Positions 44,872-54,753 of a DNA stretch of 64,000 bases are shown here, one piece after another. Under the pieces are notes generated by a model, which was not told where the DNA came from, ran no database searches, and was given only the letters and a program-made list of their open reading frames with translations. Source of the DNA: Ornithodoros turicata (Eukaryota; Arthropoda; Arachnida; Ixodida; Argasidae). The position numbers were made by a program, and so were the translations under genes. The stretch spans positions 68,699,687 to 68,763,686 of the forward strand of contig NC_088206.1 of the NCBI RefSeq assembly GCF_037126465.1, given 5' to 3'. Each line of letters opens with the position of its first letter. Within the stretch, counting starts at the first letter, position 1.

Positions 44872-46369
44872 AGAGTCTATCGCATTCATCGCGCACCGTG
44901 TATCCTGCATGTCGACTGTCGTACATTGCTGGGATATTTGTTCGAACCCCAATCCTGCTTACGCCCGCTTGCAGACGTGCTTTGGTGCTATAAATATTTT
45001 GCAAATATTGACTCTCTGCCCCGGCTCCGTGTGTCGTTTTAATCGTATTGTCCCGCGCTTTCGAGGGACGCTTTTCCGTATCGGGACCACTGGCTTTTTT
45101 TTTAAACAAGAATAAAAACAAAAATCAAACGCTTTTACGGGAAAGAGGAGCTAATAATTAGCGACGAAATTAAACGGGAATGATCCTCGTATATTGCATG
45201 AAACGCTATTTACCTTCCTAACCCTTTCACTAATTTTTAAAAACGAGTGGTTCCGACACGGAACTACACCCCTTTGTTTTACCTGCCGCTGTGATAAGGT
45301 GTCCGTAACATGGTATGATCGTCGTAATTGTACGTAATAATTGAATTGAATGACAGTTGAAGGAAAATTACTTTTCCGTTTAACTGCTGCTATCTGCTAC
45401 ACTCATTTGTATCCATTGTATAAGAACGCGGAATTCGTAACTTCCGACAACCTTATTAGCATGCATGTTTTTTTTTTTTCTTTTTACTAATGCAGTATTC
45501 CATGAGTCCTGGAGAACTCGACTTTCTCAAAAAGAGATATTTATGCCGGTCCTGGAAATGCTCCCAGAAGAAACGATGGCTTTGGTCTTCTCGGTCTTCC
45601 GGAGGAATCTTCACTCTGCAAGCAGATGACGTCATTTATTAGGGTGTTGGTATCTGTTCCCATACCAAATAAAACGGGACTAAAACGGGGCTGGGTACTC
45701 CCGGGCCGGTACTGGCTCAGCCTATAATGTGTTCACGCCTCTGCATAATTATCCATAATGTAATGTACGTAACGTAAAGTGAGTTTTTCCTCGTCCTTTG
45801 GTGCTGCGAGATTTGGCGTCAACCTTCCGCGCCGGGAACCAACGGCAAATATGCCGAGTAAAGGTCGAAGTGACCCGGAACCGAAATAAATTCCTTATAA
45901 GGCCACAAAGCCGTATGTATCATCAGCAAATACACAGGATCCGCAAAAGTTAGGCCGAGCACAGCCCCCGGGGAATGAAGTACAGATAATGGTTTGTAAT
46001 GATCGTGGTGTCTCCGTTCCCTTTATATCGGGTACGCAGCGTACGAACACACTCGCGTCCTAGCAAAATATACGTGCATATATTTATATATAAAATAATA
46101 AATAAGTGAGCCGGAGGCGGAAGTTACACGAAAGCAAGTAAAACAGTTAGTAGCCTAATGAATTCGTTGACGTAAATAATTAGCCCTTAGATTTAAAAAG
46201 TTACAAAAATGCAGATGATGGACGTTTCGGAGGAAGCTTCTCCTGCAGGACTAAAAAAAAAGGAAAAAAAAACTACTAAATGTTTTACTCCGTCTCCGGC
46301 TCACGTATTCATTTTTTATATTCACTCGCGGCTTTCAGACACTTTATCTTTTTGTATTTTACATTTATA
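44872..46369. other. Spacer with dispersed repeats
   Basis: No gene is seen. 45150-45260 (TTTTTAAAAACGAGTGGTTCC) recurs at 15855-15900 and 16300-16350. 45780-45900 (TTTGGCGTCAACCTTCCGCG) recurs at 56630-56720 and, inverted, at 55260-55300. Confidence 0.5.
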
Positions 46370-46371
46370 TA

Positions 46372-46545
46372 CCGTGAACCCTCGTTAATATGACCCCCGA
46401 TAATCTGACATACGCGCTTTATGACCATACTCTCGGGGGGACAATGCTGAGGAACCTCTGCAAATATCCCCCGTTAATATGACAATTCCGCATTATGACA
46501 AAAATTTTCGGGAATGACCACGGTCATAATAACGAGGGTTCGCAG
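46372..46545. mobile_element. MITE with TGAACCCTCGTTA termini, copy A
   Basis: 174 bp with ends CCGTGAACCCTCGTTA and TAACGAGGGTTCGCAG, flanked by TA on both sides. End type and TA flank fit the pogo/Tc1 group (inference). Confidence 0.75.
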
Positions 46546-46634
46546 TATACATAAATTAAAAACAATACAAAGTGCAGTTCCCCCAGCCGGGAACTAAAAC
46601 GCTGAAGGGAAGACTGAAGGGAAGGAAGCAAATA

Positions 46635-46805
46635 AGTGAACCCTCGTTATTATGACCATGGTCGTTCCCGAAAATTTTGGTCATAATGCGGAATTGTCAT
46701 ATTAACGGGGGCATTTGCAGAGGTTTCACTGCATTGTTCCCCAGGAGTAGGGTTGTAAAGCGCGTATGTCAGATTATCGGGGGTCATATTAACGAGGGTT
46801 CACTG
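46635..46805. mobile_element. Same MITE, copy B, inverted
   Basis: 171 bp, AGTGAACCCTCGTTATTATG to TATTAACGAGGGTTCACTG, flanked by TA. It is the reverse complement of copy A with few changes, so the pair forms a large hairpin with a 90-bp spacer. Confidence 0.75.
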
Positions 46806-47003
46806 TAAGAGATTTAGTGAATCTGTATTTTCGGGACACGAAAATCAGCATCATTTCTGAAAGAGTGAGCGAAACAGGAGTGAGGAGACCATGTCGTTTA
46901 TGCTGTAGGTCGTGTCGGTGCAGCCAATACATACATGTATTACATGTACATACATGTATCTGGAAGTCCCTGGGTATTTGGCAATTGAGACGACGGGTGG
47001 CCG

Positions 47004-47696
47004 CTAACTATCACTTTCGACGCTCCCCGTAGAAGTCGGAGTAGCATCAGTCGTGTCTGCAGCCAGGGTCGATGGGGGATGGACCGCTCCCATTTCTCGG
47101 GTTTCGCGGTATGCCTTTGTTTCAAGAATGGCACGCACGGAGGCAGTGACTCCATCAGTGCCGTTACGTGTAACGTGCTTGGTGGCAGTCCTGAACCGCG
47201 ATATTAAATTCATAGCAACGAGCGTAATTATCGGTCCCAAAAGACAAGATAAATAGATAGAACATATAAAGATTCCCTTTGCGTCAACGGGGCCTCTTCG
47301 GTTTGGATTCGCAACCGGGTACCGTATCGCTTGCCGGTCGATCGCTGGCACAAACTGGAGCTCTTGGCCAGGCCCTTGCGGGTACTTCGCTTCCGGGGGA
47401 CTCAATGGCATCCCTGCTGGAGCCGTGGGTTGTACTTGATTCCCGGTAGCCGGGGGCTGTTCCTGCCCGGTTTGTGCAGGATTCTGTAGGTTCTGTGGAC
47501 ACTGGACACGAGGCACATTCGGCTGAACGTTGGTCCCTTGCACGGAAGGTTGAATCCCACGGGGCCATTGAGCGTTCTGAGCTGCGTACACGAATGGCTC
47601 CTCTGCTCTGGTCGTGACAAGATTCCGCCTTGCGGGTTCTCCTGTTGCTTGGAAATCCTGTTGACCTTTCGGATTCTTTAGTGCCCTCCCTCGCAT
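47004..47696 (-). CDS. Locus 13: long-subfamily membrane protein, 230 aa
   Basis: The start MRGRALKNPKGQQDFQATGE aligns with the broken 5' end of locus 17, including the preceding untranslated GCTGTGTTGCAAAC. The block is intact (PARRNLVTTRAEEPFVYAAQ, NAQWPRGIQPSVQGTNVQP). The P/Q region is compact (QNLQNPAQTGQEQPP, MPLSPPEAKYPQGPGQE). The span is GIFICSIYLSCLLGPIITLV. The tail carries TKHVTRNGTDGVTASVRAIL and DTTDATPTSTGSVESDS. Apparently intact, and with locus 1 and locus 3 one of the best full-length references for the long form. No CCAAT module is evident; a CTT tract is at 47761. Confidence 0.8.
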   Translation of the reverse strand: MRGRALKNPKGQQDFQATGEPARRNLVTTRAEEPFVYAAQNAQWPRGIQPSVQGTNVQPNVPRVQCPQNLQNPAQTGQEQPPATGNQVQPTAPAGMPLSPPEAKYPQGPGQELQFVPAIDRQAIRYPVANPNRRGPVDAKGIFICSIYLSCLLGPIITLVAMNLISRFRTATKHVTRNGTDGVTASVRAILETKAYRETREMGAVHPPSTLAADTTDATPTSTGSVESDS

Positions 47697-48541
47697 GTTT
47701 GCAACACAGCGCTCGTGGTTTGGAGCTGACAGAGAACGGTTGCACACTCACTGATCTTCGTCTTCTTCTTCTTCTTCTTTCCGTGTATTCGCACGAGCGA
47801 CATTCCCCGCAGAAGCGGAAGACGTCCAGTGTTCACGTACACTGCTAACCGTGGGGAATATCGTGCGACGCATCCATAAGATATTCTGTAGCAGACGACA
47901 GGAAAGACGCTGACGATGTTGTCTGCTAAGTGTCGTCTGCTAAGTGCGCAGGATATTCCGCGCCGTGTGAATGCTCAACATAACAACGGACAGAACTTCG
48001 GCTCCGTGAGCAGCGTTTTCGCGTTTTCTTCCACTAGAATCTTCCGCGAGGATGTCGCTCGTGTGAATACACAGTTTCTGCCACATGGTGAATGCCCACT
48101 AGTAACTTATTTCCTTCTTTTCTTCTCGACGCTTTTGAACTTGTACCGCTCGCTGGTGGCGAACAGATTCAAGCAGAAGCCATGGGTCAAAGCTCTCCTA
48201 TATATGTCGAACAGAAAGTGTTTGAGATAGAAACCCCCCTATTCATCATCTCAAGATAAAGTTGTTTGAATGAGCGAGAAGGAATACAGGATCTGAATCC
48301 GAATGGCGTTTCGACTGTGTACACACAGAGACCATTAAACAAACTTGACACGAACGTAGTGAGCTTATAATCGCGAAATATCTACGGCAGCAACACTTTC
48401 CGCAGCACACCTAAGCGATTACAAACAACATCGCAATAATATGTGGAACAAGGAACATCCAGGACACGAGTGCATGTCCTTTTCGCTGCTGGTCGTACAA
48501 TGCTGCTGACGCATACATTTCTTGCAGGTCCATTCTATTAT

Positions 48542-49344
48542 TTAGTCTGTCCCTGAGAACCCAGGGGACGCCTTGCATCCGACGCCATCCGCTGTTACCA
48601 TAGTTACCACAACAACCTGAATCGTCTTCGTCGTCTTCCCTTCCAAGAAGTCATCCATAAAGCGACCCTGATCCTGATCCTGATCCATCGCGGAAGTTTC
48701 CCTTGCTTGGAGAATCGCACGCACAGAGACTGGAGTTTCACTGGTCCCGTTAAGTGTACCCTGCTTGGTGGTACTTCTCGGGGTCAGTACCACTTTTCCT
48801 GAGGCTAATGTTATAATAACGAACAAGACAGGTATAGTATTAATAGTGGACATAACATGACAGGAACTACGACGAGTCCCTTTCGATCGACGGGTCCTCT
48901 TCGCTCAGGATTCAAGTTCGGTCGCTGGCCGGGCACTGGCACAAATTGAGGTTGTGGGTAAGGCCCTTGAGGATAAGCGTGCGGCATTTGATACCGGGCA
49001 GGACCCGATGGTATCCCTCCAGGGACCGTGGGCAGCGCTTGGGCGACTTCTCCGCGAATCTGTAGATTCTGTGGGTACTGGACAGGAGGATAACCGTACG
49101 GAATTTGTTGCGGTTCTGTAGCACGGGAGACCACGGCAGGCATATTCGGCTGTACGTTAGTTCCCGGCGTCGAAGGTTGCATCCCGTAAGGACATTCAAT
49201 GTCCTGAGATGCGTACACGAATGTCACATCTGCTTTGGTCAGAAAGTGCCACAACGTCGGTTCGGCAGTTCCTGCCAAGTACCTTTGACGTTCCAAGTTC
49301 TTCGGTAGCGGCATCCTCCGCAGTTCTTCCCGTAGCTTCGCCAT
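48542..49344 (-). pseudogene. Locus 14: long-subfamily member frameshifted in the membrane span
   Basis: From ATG 49344 the frame is good: MAKLREELRRMPLPKNLE, VTFVYASQDIECPYGMQPST, QIPYGYPPVQYPQNLQ, YPQGPYPQPQFVPVPGQRP. It stops inside the span after KGLVVVPVMLCPLLILYLSC. The expected continuation (TINTIPVLFVIITLASGKVV, TKQGTLNGTSETPVSVRAIL) is in another frame from about 48850, so a small indel near ATGTTATGTCC broke it. A weaker alternative is a short unrecognised intron. Confidence 0.7.
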
Positions 49345-49362
49345 CTTCTTCTTCTTCTCTTC

Positions 49363-49470
49363 AGGAAGATGGCCGCGATCCGCAAGGGAGATTGGCCAGG
49401 GCTACAGGGCTAATTCTTCTTCTTCGTCCAAGGAGACGATGACCGTGAGCCTCTAAGGGAGATTGGCCAG
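49363..49470 (-). promoter_or_regulatory. Two 5' modules upstream of locus 14
   Basis: The sequence CAAGGGAGATTGGCCAGGGC near 49380 and CTAAGGGAGATTGGCCAGGA near 49454 are both minus-oriented, each beside a CTT tract. Confidence 0.55.
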
Positions 49471-49605
49471 GACAAAAGGGACAAACGATGTTTGTCTATG
49501 TCTATGTCTGTGCAGTAATGGTAGGGACTAAGGCCAGGTCAGACCCAAGTAACTTATGACATATATCCATCATGATGTACGATGGCTAATTTATTCGGGA
49601 CAATC

Positions 49606-49683
49606 CTCTTCTTCTTCTTCTTCTTCTTCTTCTTCTTCTTCTTCTTCTTCTTCTTCTTCTTCTTCTTCTTCTTCTTCTTCTTC
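49606..49683 (-). repeat. (GAA)n / (CTT)n microsatellite, about 26 units
   Basis: An uninterrupted CTT run of about 78 bp on the plus strand. The duplicate positions at 51400 and 52970 have only short, interrupted CTT/CTC runs, so this tract expanded after the duplication. Confidence 0.95.
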
Positions 49684-50044
49684 CTATGCAAGTGCCGTTG
49701 GCCGTTCTTCTTCTTCCTTGTCCATCGGCCTTTCAGAAGGAGCTGGTTCCATTATGGTGAGCTCACCATAGTTCCATGGTTCTTTTTCTTCTTCACAGTT
49801 TCTATTGGCTTGATTGGTCCTGGCAACGCCATGTCTTCTTCCTCTTCTACTAAGAAGGACGAAGACGTCAAACGTGGTGCATAGCTCACTGGAACGCTGA
49901 TTTGATCACGAGAAATTAGCACACTATGAAAAACGCTAAGTATAGATAGATGTCTCTGCAAGTCGTGGGCGCACTAAAGCACTGCAATTGGTTCAGTTAC
50001 ATCCAATAATTTCATCCAGTTTTGTGGTGCGCTTTTGCTGCGGA

Positions 50045-50138
50045 CTTCCCTTAGAAGTCGGCCTAGGACGCACATTCGCCAAAGGCCGTCAGTCGTGGCG
50101 TTGCCCACCTATGTGAGGCCTACAACGGCGATCCCGTA
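50045..50138 (+). mobile_element. SINE 3' part (also at 51684-51775 and 53255-53374)
   Basis: CTTCCCTTAGAAGTCGGCCT up to GTGAGGCCTACAACGGCG. Copies at 51684 and 53255 occupy the same place in the duplicated units, so one insertion was copied by the segmental duplication. Only the 53255 copy keeps a long CACCACC tail. Confidence 0.8.
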
Positions 50139-50363
50139 CGTTTATTCGTAGGTTTCGTTTTACGAAAACAAATTCGTGCGGCTGAGACCACGAAACAGAA
50201 GGCAAATAAGTGGTGTATTGAGCCTTGTGTGGTGTATTGAGCCTATATATGTATGGTGTATTGTACCTTCGAAGTATGAATAGCAGCATCATTTCAGGAA
50301 GAGGACTTAATTTTACGATAGATATCCGAGAAATGTAAGGAACAGGATGGAAGTCCACGTCGT

Positions 50364-51080
50364 TTATCCTGTTGGTCCTCGTCGCAGGAGTCGCTTATAT
50401 TTATCTGGAAGTGCTCGTGTGTTTGGCAATGGAGACGACGCGTAGCCCGACGTTTCCGGCAAGAGCAACAAGCGGCCGTGAAGTTCCTCTCCGCTGTCTT
50501 TCCTCTCGGCTCTTCCCACCGAAGTCACATTAACATCAGTCGTGTCTGCCACAGTTGATGGAGGATAGACCTCTTCCGTTGCTAACGTTTCGCCGTCTAC
50601 CTTTGTTCGAAGAATGGCGCGCACGGAGGCAAGGATTCCATCATTGCTGCCACGTGTAACGTGCTTGGTCGTGTTCCACGATAGAATTTCCCGTCCTATT
50701 GCAATAGCAAAGAACAATAATGGGGGTGCCACGGCAATGCAGGAAACCACACAACAGACGATGGCTGCTCCTATTGGACTCCACTCCCCTCTTCCGAGAC
50801 GCTTCACTTCTACCGGTTGCGGGTAGAAGACTGGCACAAGCTGAGGCTGTTGGCATGGTTCCGCTTGCGGGCACATCGCTTCTGCGGGGCCCGGTGACAT
50901 CCCTGCAGGAGCCGTGGGCTGTGCTCGATTCCCGGCATATGCAGGCTGTGCCTGCCCGGTTTGCGCTGGATTCTGGAAATGCTGTGGATACCGGACATAA
51001 GCGTGATCATATGCAATTGGTTGTAATGCAGGCATTCCTGGCATAGAAGGTTGAATCCCACGTGGCCGTCCAACGTTCAT
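50364..51080 (-). CDS. Locus 15: long-subfamily membrane protein, 238 aa from internal Met
   Basis: The N-terminal block is frameshifted: QATEEPTKRNLFTTRAEKRF is in one frame and DFLYAAMNVGRPRGIQPSMP in another, owing to one extra base before GTATGC. The first usable ATG is MNVGRPRGIQPSMPGM. A P/Q region follows (YVRYPQHFQNPAQTGQAQPA), then SPIGAAIVCCVVSCIAVAPP and LLFFAIAI as the span. The tail has NTTKHVTRGSNDGILASVRA, DVNVTSVGRAERKDSGEELH and SSPLPNTRALPDKYKRLL. Loci 15, 16 and 18 share the same frameshift. CCAAT module at 51243-51281. Confidence 0.7.
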   Translation of the reverse strand: MNVGRPRGIQPSMPGMPALQPIAYDHAYVRYPQHFQNPAQTGQAQPAYAGNRAQPTAPAGMSPGPAEAMCPQAEPCQQPQLVPVFYPQPVEVKRLGRGEWSPIGAAIVCCVVSCIAVAPPLLFFAIAIGREILSWNTTKHVTRGSNDGILASVRAILRTKVDGETLATEEVYPPSTVADTTDVNVTSVGRAERKDSGEELHGRLLLLPETSGYASSPLPNTRALPDKYKRLLRRGPTG

Positions 51081-51242
51081 GGCTGCATACAGGAAATCGC
51101 TTCTCTGCTCTGGTCGTGAAGAGGTTCCGCTTTGTTGGTTCTTCGGTTGCTTGGAAGTCCTGATGACCTTCTTCTTCTTCTTCAGCCAGGGGAGGGGGTA
51201 TGGTGAGCATAGGGGGGCAGTGGCCTTCTTCTTCTTCCTCCA

Positions 51243-51281
51243 CGGAGATGGCCGTGAGCCACTAAGGGAGATTGGCCAGCA
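51243..51281 (-). promoter_or_regulatory. CCAAT-containing 5' module of locus 15
   Basis: On the minus strand TGCTGGCCAATCTCCCTTAG is followed by TGGCTCACGGCCATCTCC and a GAA tract. The identical module of locus 16 lies at 52815-52852. Confidence 0.6.
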
Positions 51282-51377
51282 CAAATGGGACGTCTATGTC
51301 TGTGCAGTAATGGTAGGGACTAAGGCCAGGTCAGACCCAAGTAACTTATGACATATATCCGTCATGATGTACGATGA

Positions 51378-51638
51378 CTAATTCATTCGGGACAATCTTC
51401 TTCTTCCTCCACTTCCTCGTCTCCTTCTTCTTCCAACGCAAGTGCCGTTGGCCGTTCTTCTTCTTCCTTGTCCATCGGCCTCTACTAAGAAGGACGAGGA
51501 CGTCAAACGTGGCGCATAGCTCACTGGAACACTGATTTGATCACGAGAAATTAGCTCAACTATGAAAAACGCTAAGTATAGATAGATGTCTCTGCAAGTC
51601 GTGGGCGCACTAAAGCACTGCAATTGGTTCAGTTTCAT
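51378..51638 (-). other. Open frame conserved in the duplicated spacer
   Basis: An 86-residue frame from ATG 51638 (MKLNQLQCFSAPTTCRDIYL, YLAFFIVELISRDQ) recurs at 53209-52913 with few changes. The oldest copy (around 49961) has lost the ATG. It may be an unrecognised small gene or simply shared because the spacer duplicated. There is no domain that I know. Confidence 0.3.
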
Positions 51639-52000
51639 CCAATAATTTCATCCAGTTTTGTGGTGCGCTTTTGCTGCGGACTTCCCTTAGAAGTCGGCCT
51701 AGGACGCACATTCCCCCAGGGTGTTAGTCGTGACGTTGCCCACCTATGTGAGGCCTACAACGGCGAGCCCTTACACGTTTATTCGTAGGTTTCGTTTTAC
51801 GAAAACAAATTCGTGCGGCTGAGACCACGAAACAGAAGGCAAATAAGTGGTGTATTGAGCCTTGTGTGGTGTATTGAGCCTATATATGTATGGTGTATTG
51901 TACCTTCGAAGTATGAATAGCAGCATCATTTCAGGAAGAGGAGTTAATTTTACGATATATATCCGAGAAATGTGAGGAACAGGATGGAAGTCCACGTCGT

Positions 52001-52705
52001 TTATCCTGTTGGTCCTCGTCGCAGGAGTCGCTTATATTTATCTGGAAGTGCTCGTGTGTTTGGCAATGGAGACGACGCGTAGCCCGACGTTTCCGGCCAG
52101 AGCAACAAGCGGCCCTGAAGTTCCTCTCCGCTATCTTTCCTTCCGGCTCTCCCCACCGAAGTCACATTAACATCAGTCGTGTCTTCTACAGTCGATGGAG
52201 GATAGATCACTTCCATTGCTGCCGTTTCGCCGTATGCCTTTGCTCGAAGGATGGCGCGCACGGAGGCAAGGGTTCCATCATTGCTGCCGCCTGTAACGTT
52301 CTTGGTCGTGTTCAACGATAGAATTTCCCGTCCTAGTGCAACAGCAAAGTACAGTAATAGGGGTCCTACGACCATGAAGGAAACCATACAACAGGCAAAG
52401 GCTACTCCTGTTGGAGTACAGTCCAGTATTTCGAGAGGCTTCACATCTTTGCGCGGTTCCGGTTGCTGGTAGAACACTGGCACAAGCTGAGGCTGCTGGC
52501 ATTGTTCTGCTTGCGGGTACATCGCTTCTGCGGGGCCCGGTGGCATCAGGCCGGGCCCCTGCCTGCCCGGGAGCGCCTGCCCGGTTTGGGCTGGATTCTG
52601 GAAATACTGTGGATACCGAACATAAGCGGGACCATATGGAATTTGTTGCGATGCCGGCATTCCTGGCATAGAGGGTTGAATCCCACGTGGCCATCCAACG
52701 TTCAT
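52001..52705 (-). CDS. Locus 16: long-subfamily membrane protein, 234 aa
   Basis: Tandem duplicate of locus 15, with the same N-terminal frameshift and the same internal start (MNVGWPRGIQPSMPGMPAS). It differs by replacement of the GQAQPAYAGNRAQPTAP region with GQALPGRQGPGLMPPGPAEA and by a PEPRKDVKPLEILDCTPTG linker before the span (FACCMVSFMVVGPLLLYFAV). Tail motifs NTTKNVTGGSNDG, DVNVTSVGRAGRKDSGEE and SSPLPNTRALPDK are retained. CCAAT module at 52815-52852. Confidence 0.7.
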   Translation of the reverse strand: MNVGWPRGIQPSMPGMPASQQIPYGPAYVRYPQYFQNPAQTGQALPGRQGPGLMPPGPAEAMYPQAEQCQQPQLVPVFYQQPEPRKDVKPLEILDCTPTGVAFACCMVSFMVVGPLLLYFAVALGREILSLNTTKNVTGGSNDGTLASVRAILRAKAYGETAAMEVIYPPSTVEDTTDVNVTSVGRAGRKDSGEELQGRLLLWPETSGYASSPLPNTRALPDKYKRLLRRGPTG

Positions 52706-52814
52706 GGCTGCATACAGGAAATCGCTTCTCTGCTCTGGTCGTGAAGAGGTTCCGCTTTGTTGGTTCTTCGGTTGCTTGGAAGTCCTGATGACCTTCTTCT
52801 TCTTCTTCCTCCAC

Positions 52815-52852
52815 GGAGATGGCCGTGAGCCACTAAGGGAGATTGGCCAGCA
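52815..52852 (-). promoter_or_regulatory. CCAAT-containing 5' module of locus 16
   Basis: Same sequence as the locus 15 module (minus strand TGGCCAATCTCCCTTAGTGG). Confidence 0.6.
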
Positions 52853-53732
52853 CAAATGGGACGTCTATGTCTGTGCAGTAATGGTAGGGACTAAGGCCAG
52901 GTGAGACCCAAGTTACTTATGACATATATCCGTCATGATGTACGATGTGTAATTCATTCGGGACAATCTTCTTCTTCCTCCTCTTCCTCTTCTCCTTCTT
53001 CTTCCAATGCAAGTGCCGTTGGCCGTTCTTCTTCTTCCTTGTCCATCGACCTCTACTAAGAAGGATGAAGACGTCAAACGTGGCGCATAGCTCACTGGAA
53101 CATTGATTTGATCACGAGAAATTAGCTCAACTATGAAAAACGCTAAGTATAGATAGATGTCTCTGCAAGTCGTGGGCGCACTAAAGCACCGCAATTGGTT
53201 CAGTTTCATCCAATAATTTCATCCAGTTTTGTGGTGCGCTTTTGCTGCGGACTTCCCTTAGAAGTCGGCCTAGGACGTACATTCGCCAAAGGCCGTCAGT
53301 CGTGACGTTGCCAACCTATGTGAGGTCGACAACGGCGAGCCCTTTCATCACCACCACCACCACCACTTCTCCATCACCATCAAAGTGGTGGTTGCTTTTG
53401 TCAGCCCCCCCCCCTTTTTTTTCGTGCGCGCCCCTACTGCTCTGAAGCTTCGCGCAATGTCTACTGTTTATGTTTAATGTTTACTGAATGTTAGGGGCGT
53501 TTATGTCCATCCCACTCACACACAGCATTTCCTGTTTCTTACCTGTCGAAGGTTAATAAACATCAATATGGTCCTAGATTTTCTCTGGCAGGTGCATACT
53601 GGTATGCAGATGTCATTGCAACAGAAATACTACTAAAAAGGGATAAGCGGACTTATCCCCTTATTGCCTATGGGCAATGCGCCACCCATTTTAAGTAGAA
53701 GAAGAAGAAGAATGCCCCCCCCCCCCCCCGGC

Positions 53733-53770
53733 TCCCTCGTGGCTCTCTAACGGCCGTTGGTTCGTGGTGC
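53733..53770 (+). promoter_or_regulatory. 5' module of locus 17
   Basis: GGCTCCCTCGTGGCTCTCTA then ACGGCCGTTGG is a degraded CCAAT module. A second-type module (GCGCCACCCATTTTAAGTAG plus GAA tract) stands before it at 53678-53711. 53375-53677 shows no gene. Confidence 0.45.
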
Positions 53771-53994
53771 TAATGGTCATTCTATACATGGTGCAGAAGA
53801 AGAAGCAGGACGAGGAGGAGGTCCGTTGTTCCGAAGACCCAAACCAGGAGCGCTGTGTTGCAAACATGCGGGATGAACTGCGACGGATGGCACTGCAGAA
53901 TTCATAAGGTCAACAGTACTTCCAGGCAACAGGAGCACCTACAAAGCGGAGTCCTCTCGGGACCAGAGCAGGAAACACTTTCGTGTATGCAACC

Positions 53995-54753
53995 ATGAAC
54001 GCTGGACGGCCTCGTGGGATTCAACCTTCCATGCCAGGAACCAACGCACAGCCGAATGCACCTCGTGTGCAGGGATCGCAACGAGCCCCTAATGGTAACG
54101 CTTACGTCCAGTATCCACAGTATTTCCAGAATCCAGCGCAAACCGGGCAGGCACAGCCTGCATATGCCGGGAATCCAGCACAGCCCACGGCTCCTGCAGG
54201 GATGCCACCGCGTCCCGCACTAGCGGCGTACCCGCAAGGTCCTTACCCGCAAGGTTCTTACCCACAGCCTCAGTTTGCGCCCGTGGTCAACCAGCAACCG
54301 AACCCGTACCCAGTTACGGATTCAAGCCGAACGAGCTCCGTCGACATAAAGGGGATCATTGTGTGTTGTCTGATTTGTTGTTCTGCCATGGCACCCCCAA
54401 TTCTGTACGCCATTTTGGTGATACAAGAGGGATCGTGGAGCACGAGTACCACCAGGTACGTTGCACGTGACGCCACCGATGAAGCCCTCGCCTCCGTGCG
54501 TGCCGTTCTTCGAACGAAGGTATACGGCGAAACGTCAGCAATGGAAGAGTCCTATACTACATCGACTTTGGCAGACACCACTGATGTTAATGTGACTTCA
54601 GCGAGGAGCGTCGAAATGGGAGCTACCGCAGAGGGATTTCACGACCGCTTCTTGCCCGTGTCGAAAACACCAGGCGTCACGTCGTCTCCATTGCCAAACA
54701 CGCGAGGACTTCCAGATAAATATATACGACTGCAGCACCGGCCAATAGAATAA
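53995..54753 (+). CDS. Locus 17: long-subfamily membrane protein, 252 aa from internal Met
   Basis: The old start (MRDELRRMALQNS at 53868) runs into TAA at codon 14, where locus 13 has a Pro-Lys pair. The rest of the block is still open in frame (GQQYFQATGAPTKR, GNTFVYATMNAGRPRGIQPS). The first usable ATG is MNAGRPRGIQPSMPGT, equivalent to loci 15, 16 and 18. P/Q region: YVQYPQYFQNPAQTGQAQPA, YPQGPYPQGSYPQPQFAP. Span about 122-143 (IIVCCLICCSAMAPPILYAI). Tail: ATDEALASVRAVLRTKVYGE, DVNVTSARS, SSPLPNTRGLPDKYIRL. The TAA overlaps an AATAAA. The 3' UTR to about 55000 aligns with those of loci 15, 16 and 18. Confidence 0.75.
   Translation: MNAGRPRGIQPSMPGTNAQPNAPRVQGSQRAPNGNAYVQYPQYFQNPAQTGQAQPAYAGNPAQPTAPAGMPPRPALAAYPQGPYPQGSYPQPQFAPVVNQQPNPYPVTDSSRTSSVDIKGIIVCCLICCSAMAPPILYAILVIQEGSWSTSTTRYVARDATDEALASVRAVLRTKVYGETSAMEESYTTSTLADTTDVNVTSARSVEMGATAEGFHDRFLPVSKTPGVTSSPLPNTRGLPDKYIRLQHRPIE

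Larger units (their letters stand above)
49548..53345. repeat. Tandem segmental duplication containing loci 15 and 16
   Basis: The marker ACTTATGACATATATCC stands at 49548, 51343 and 52917. The first interval (1.8 kb) carries locus 15 and the second (1.6 kb) locus 16. A third is cut off after the SINE near 53345. The spacer sequence, SINE insertion and gene are shared at high identity. A fourth relative with locus 18 lies at 57400-59100. Confidence 0.85.

Noticed and set aside
49556..49884. Open frames rich in Ser or Phe
   Set aside because: Artefact of the (CTT)26 microsatellite on the plus strand.
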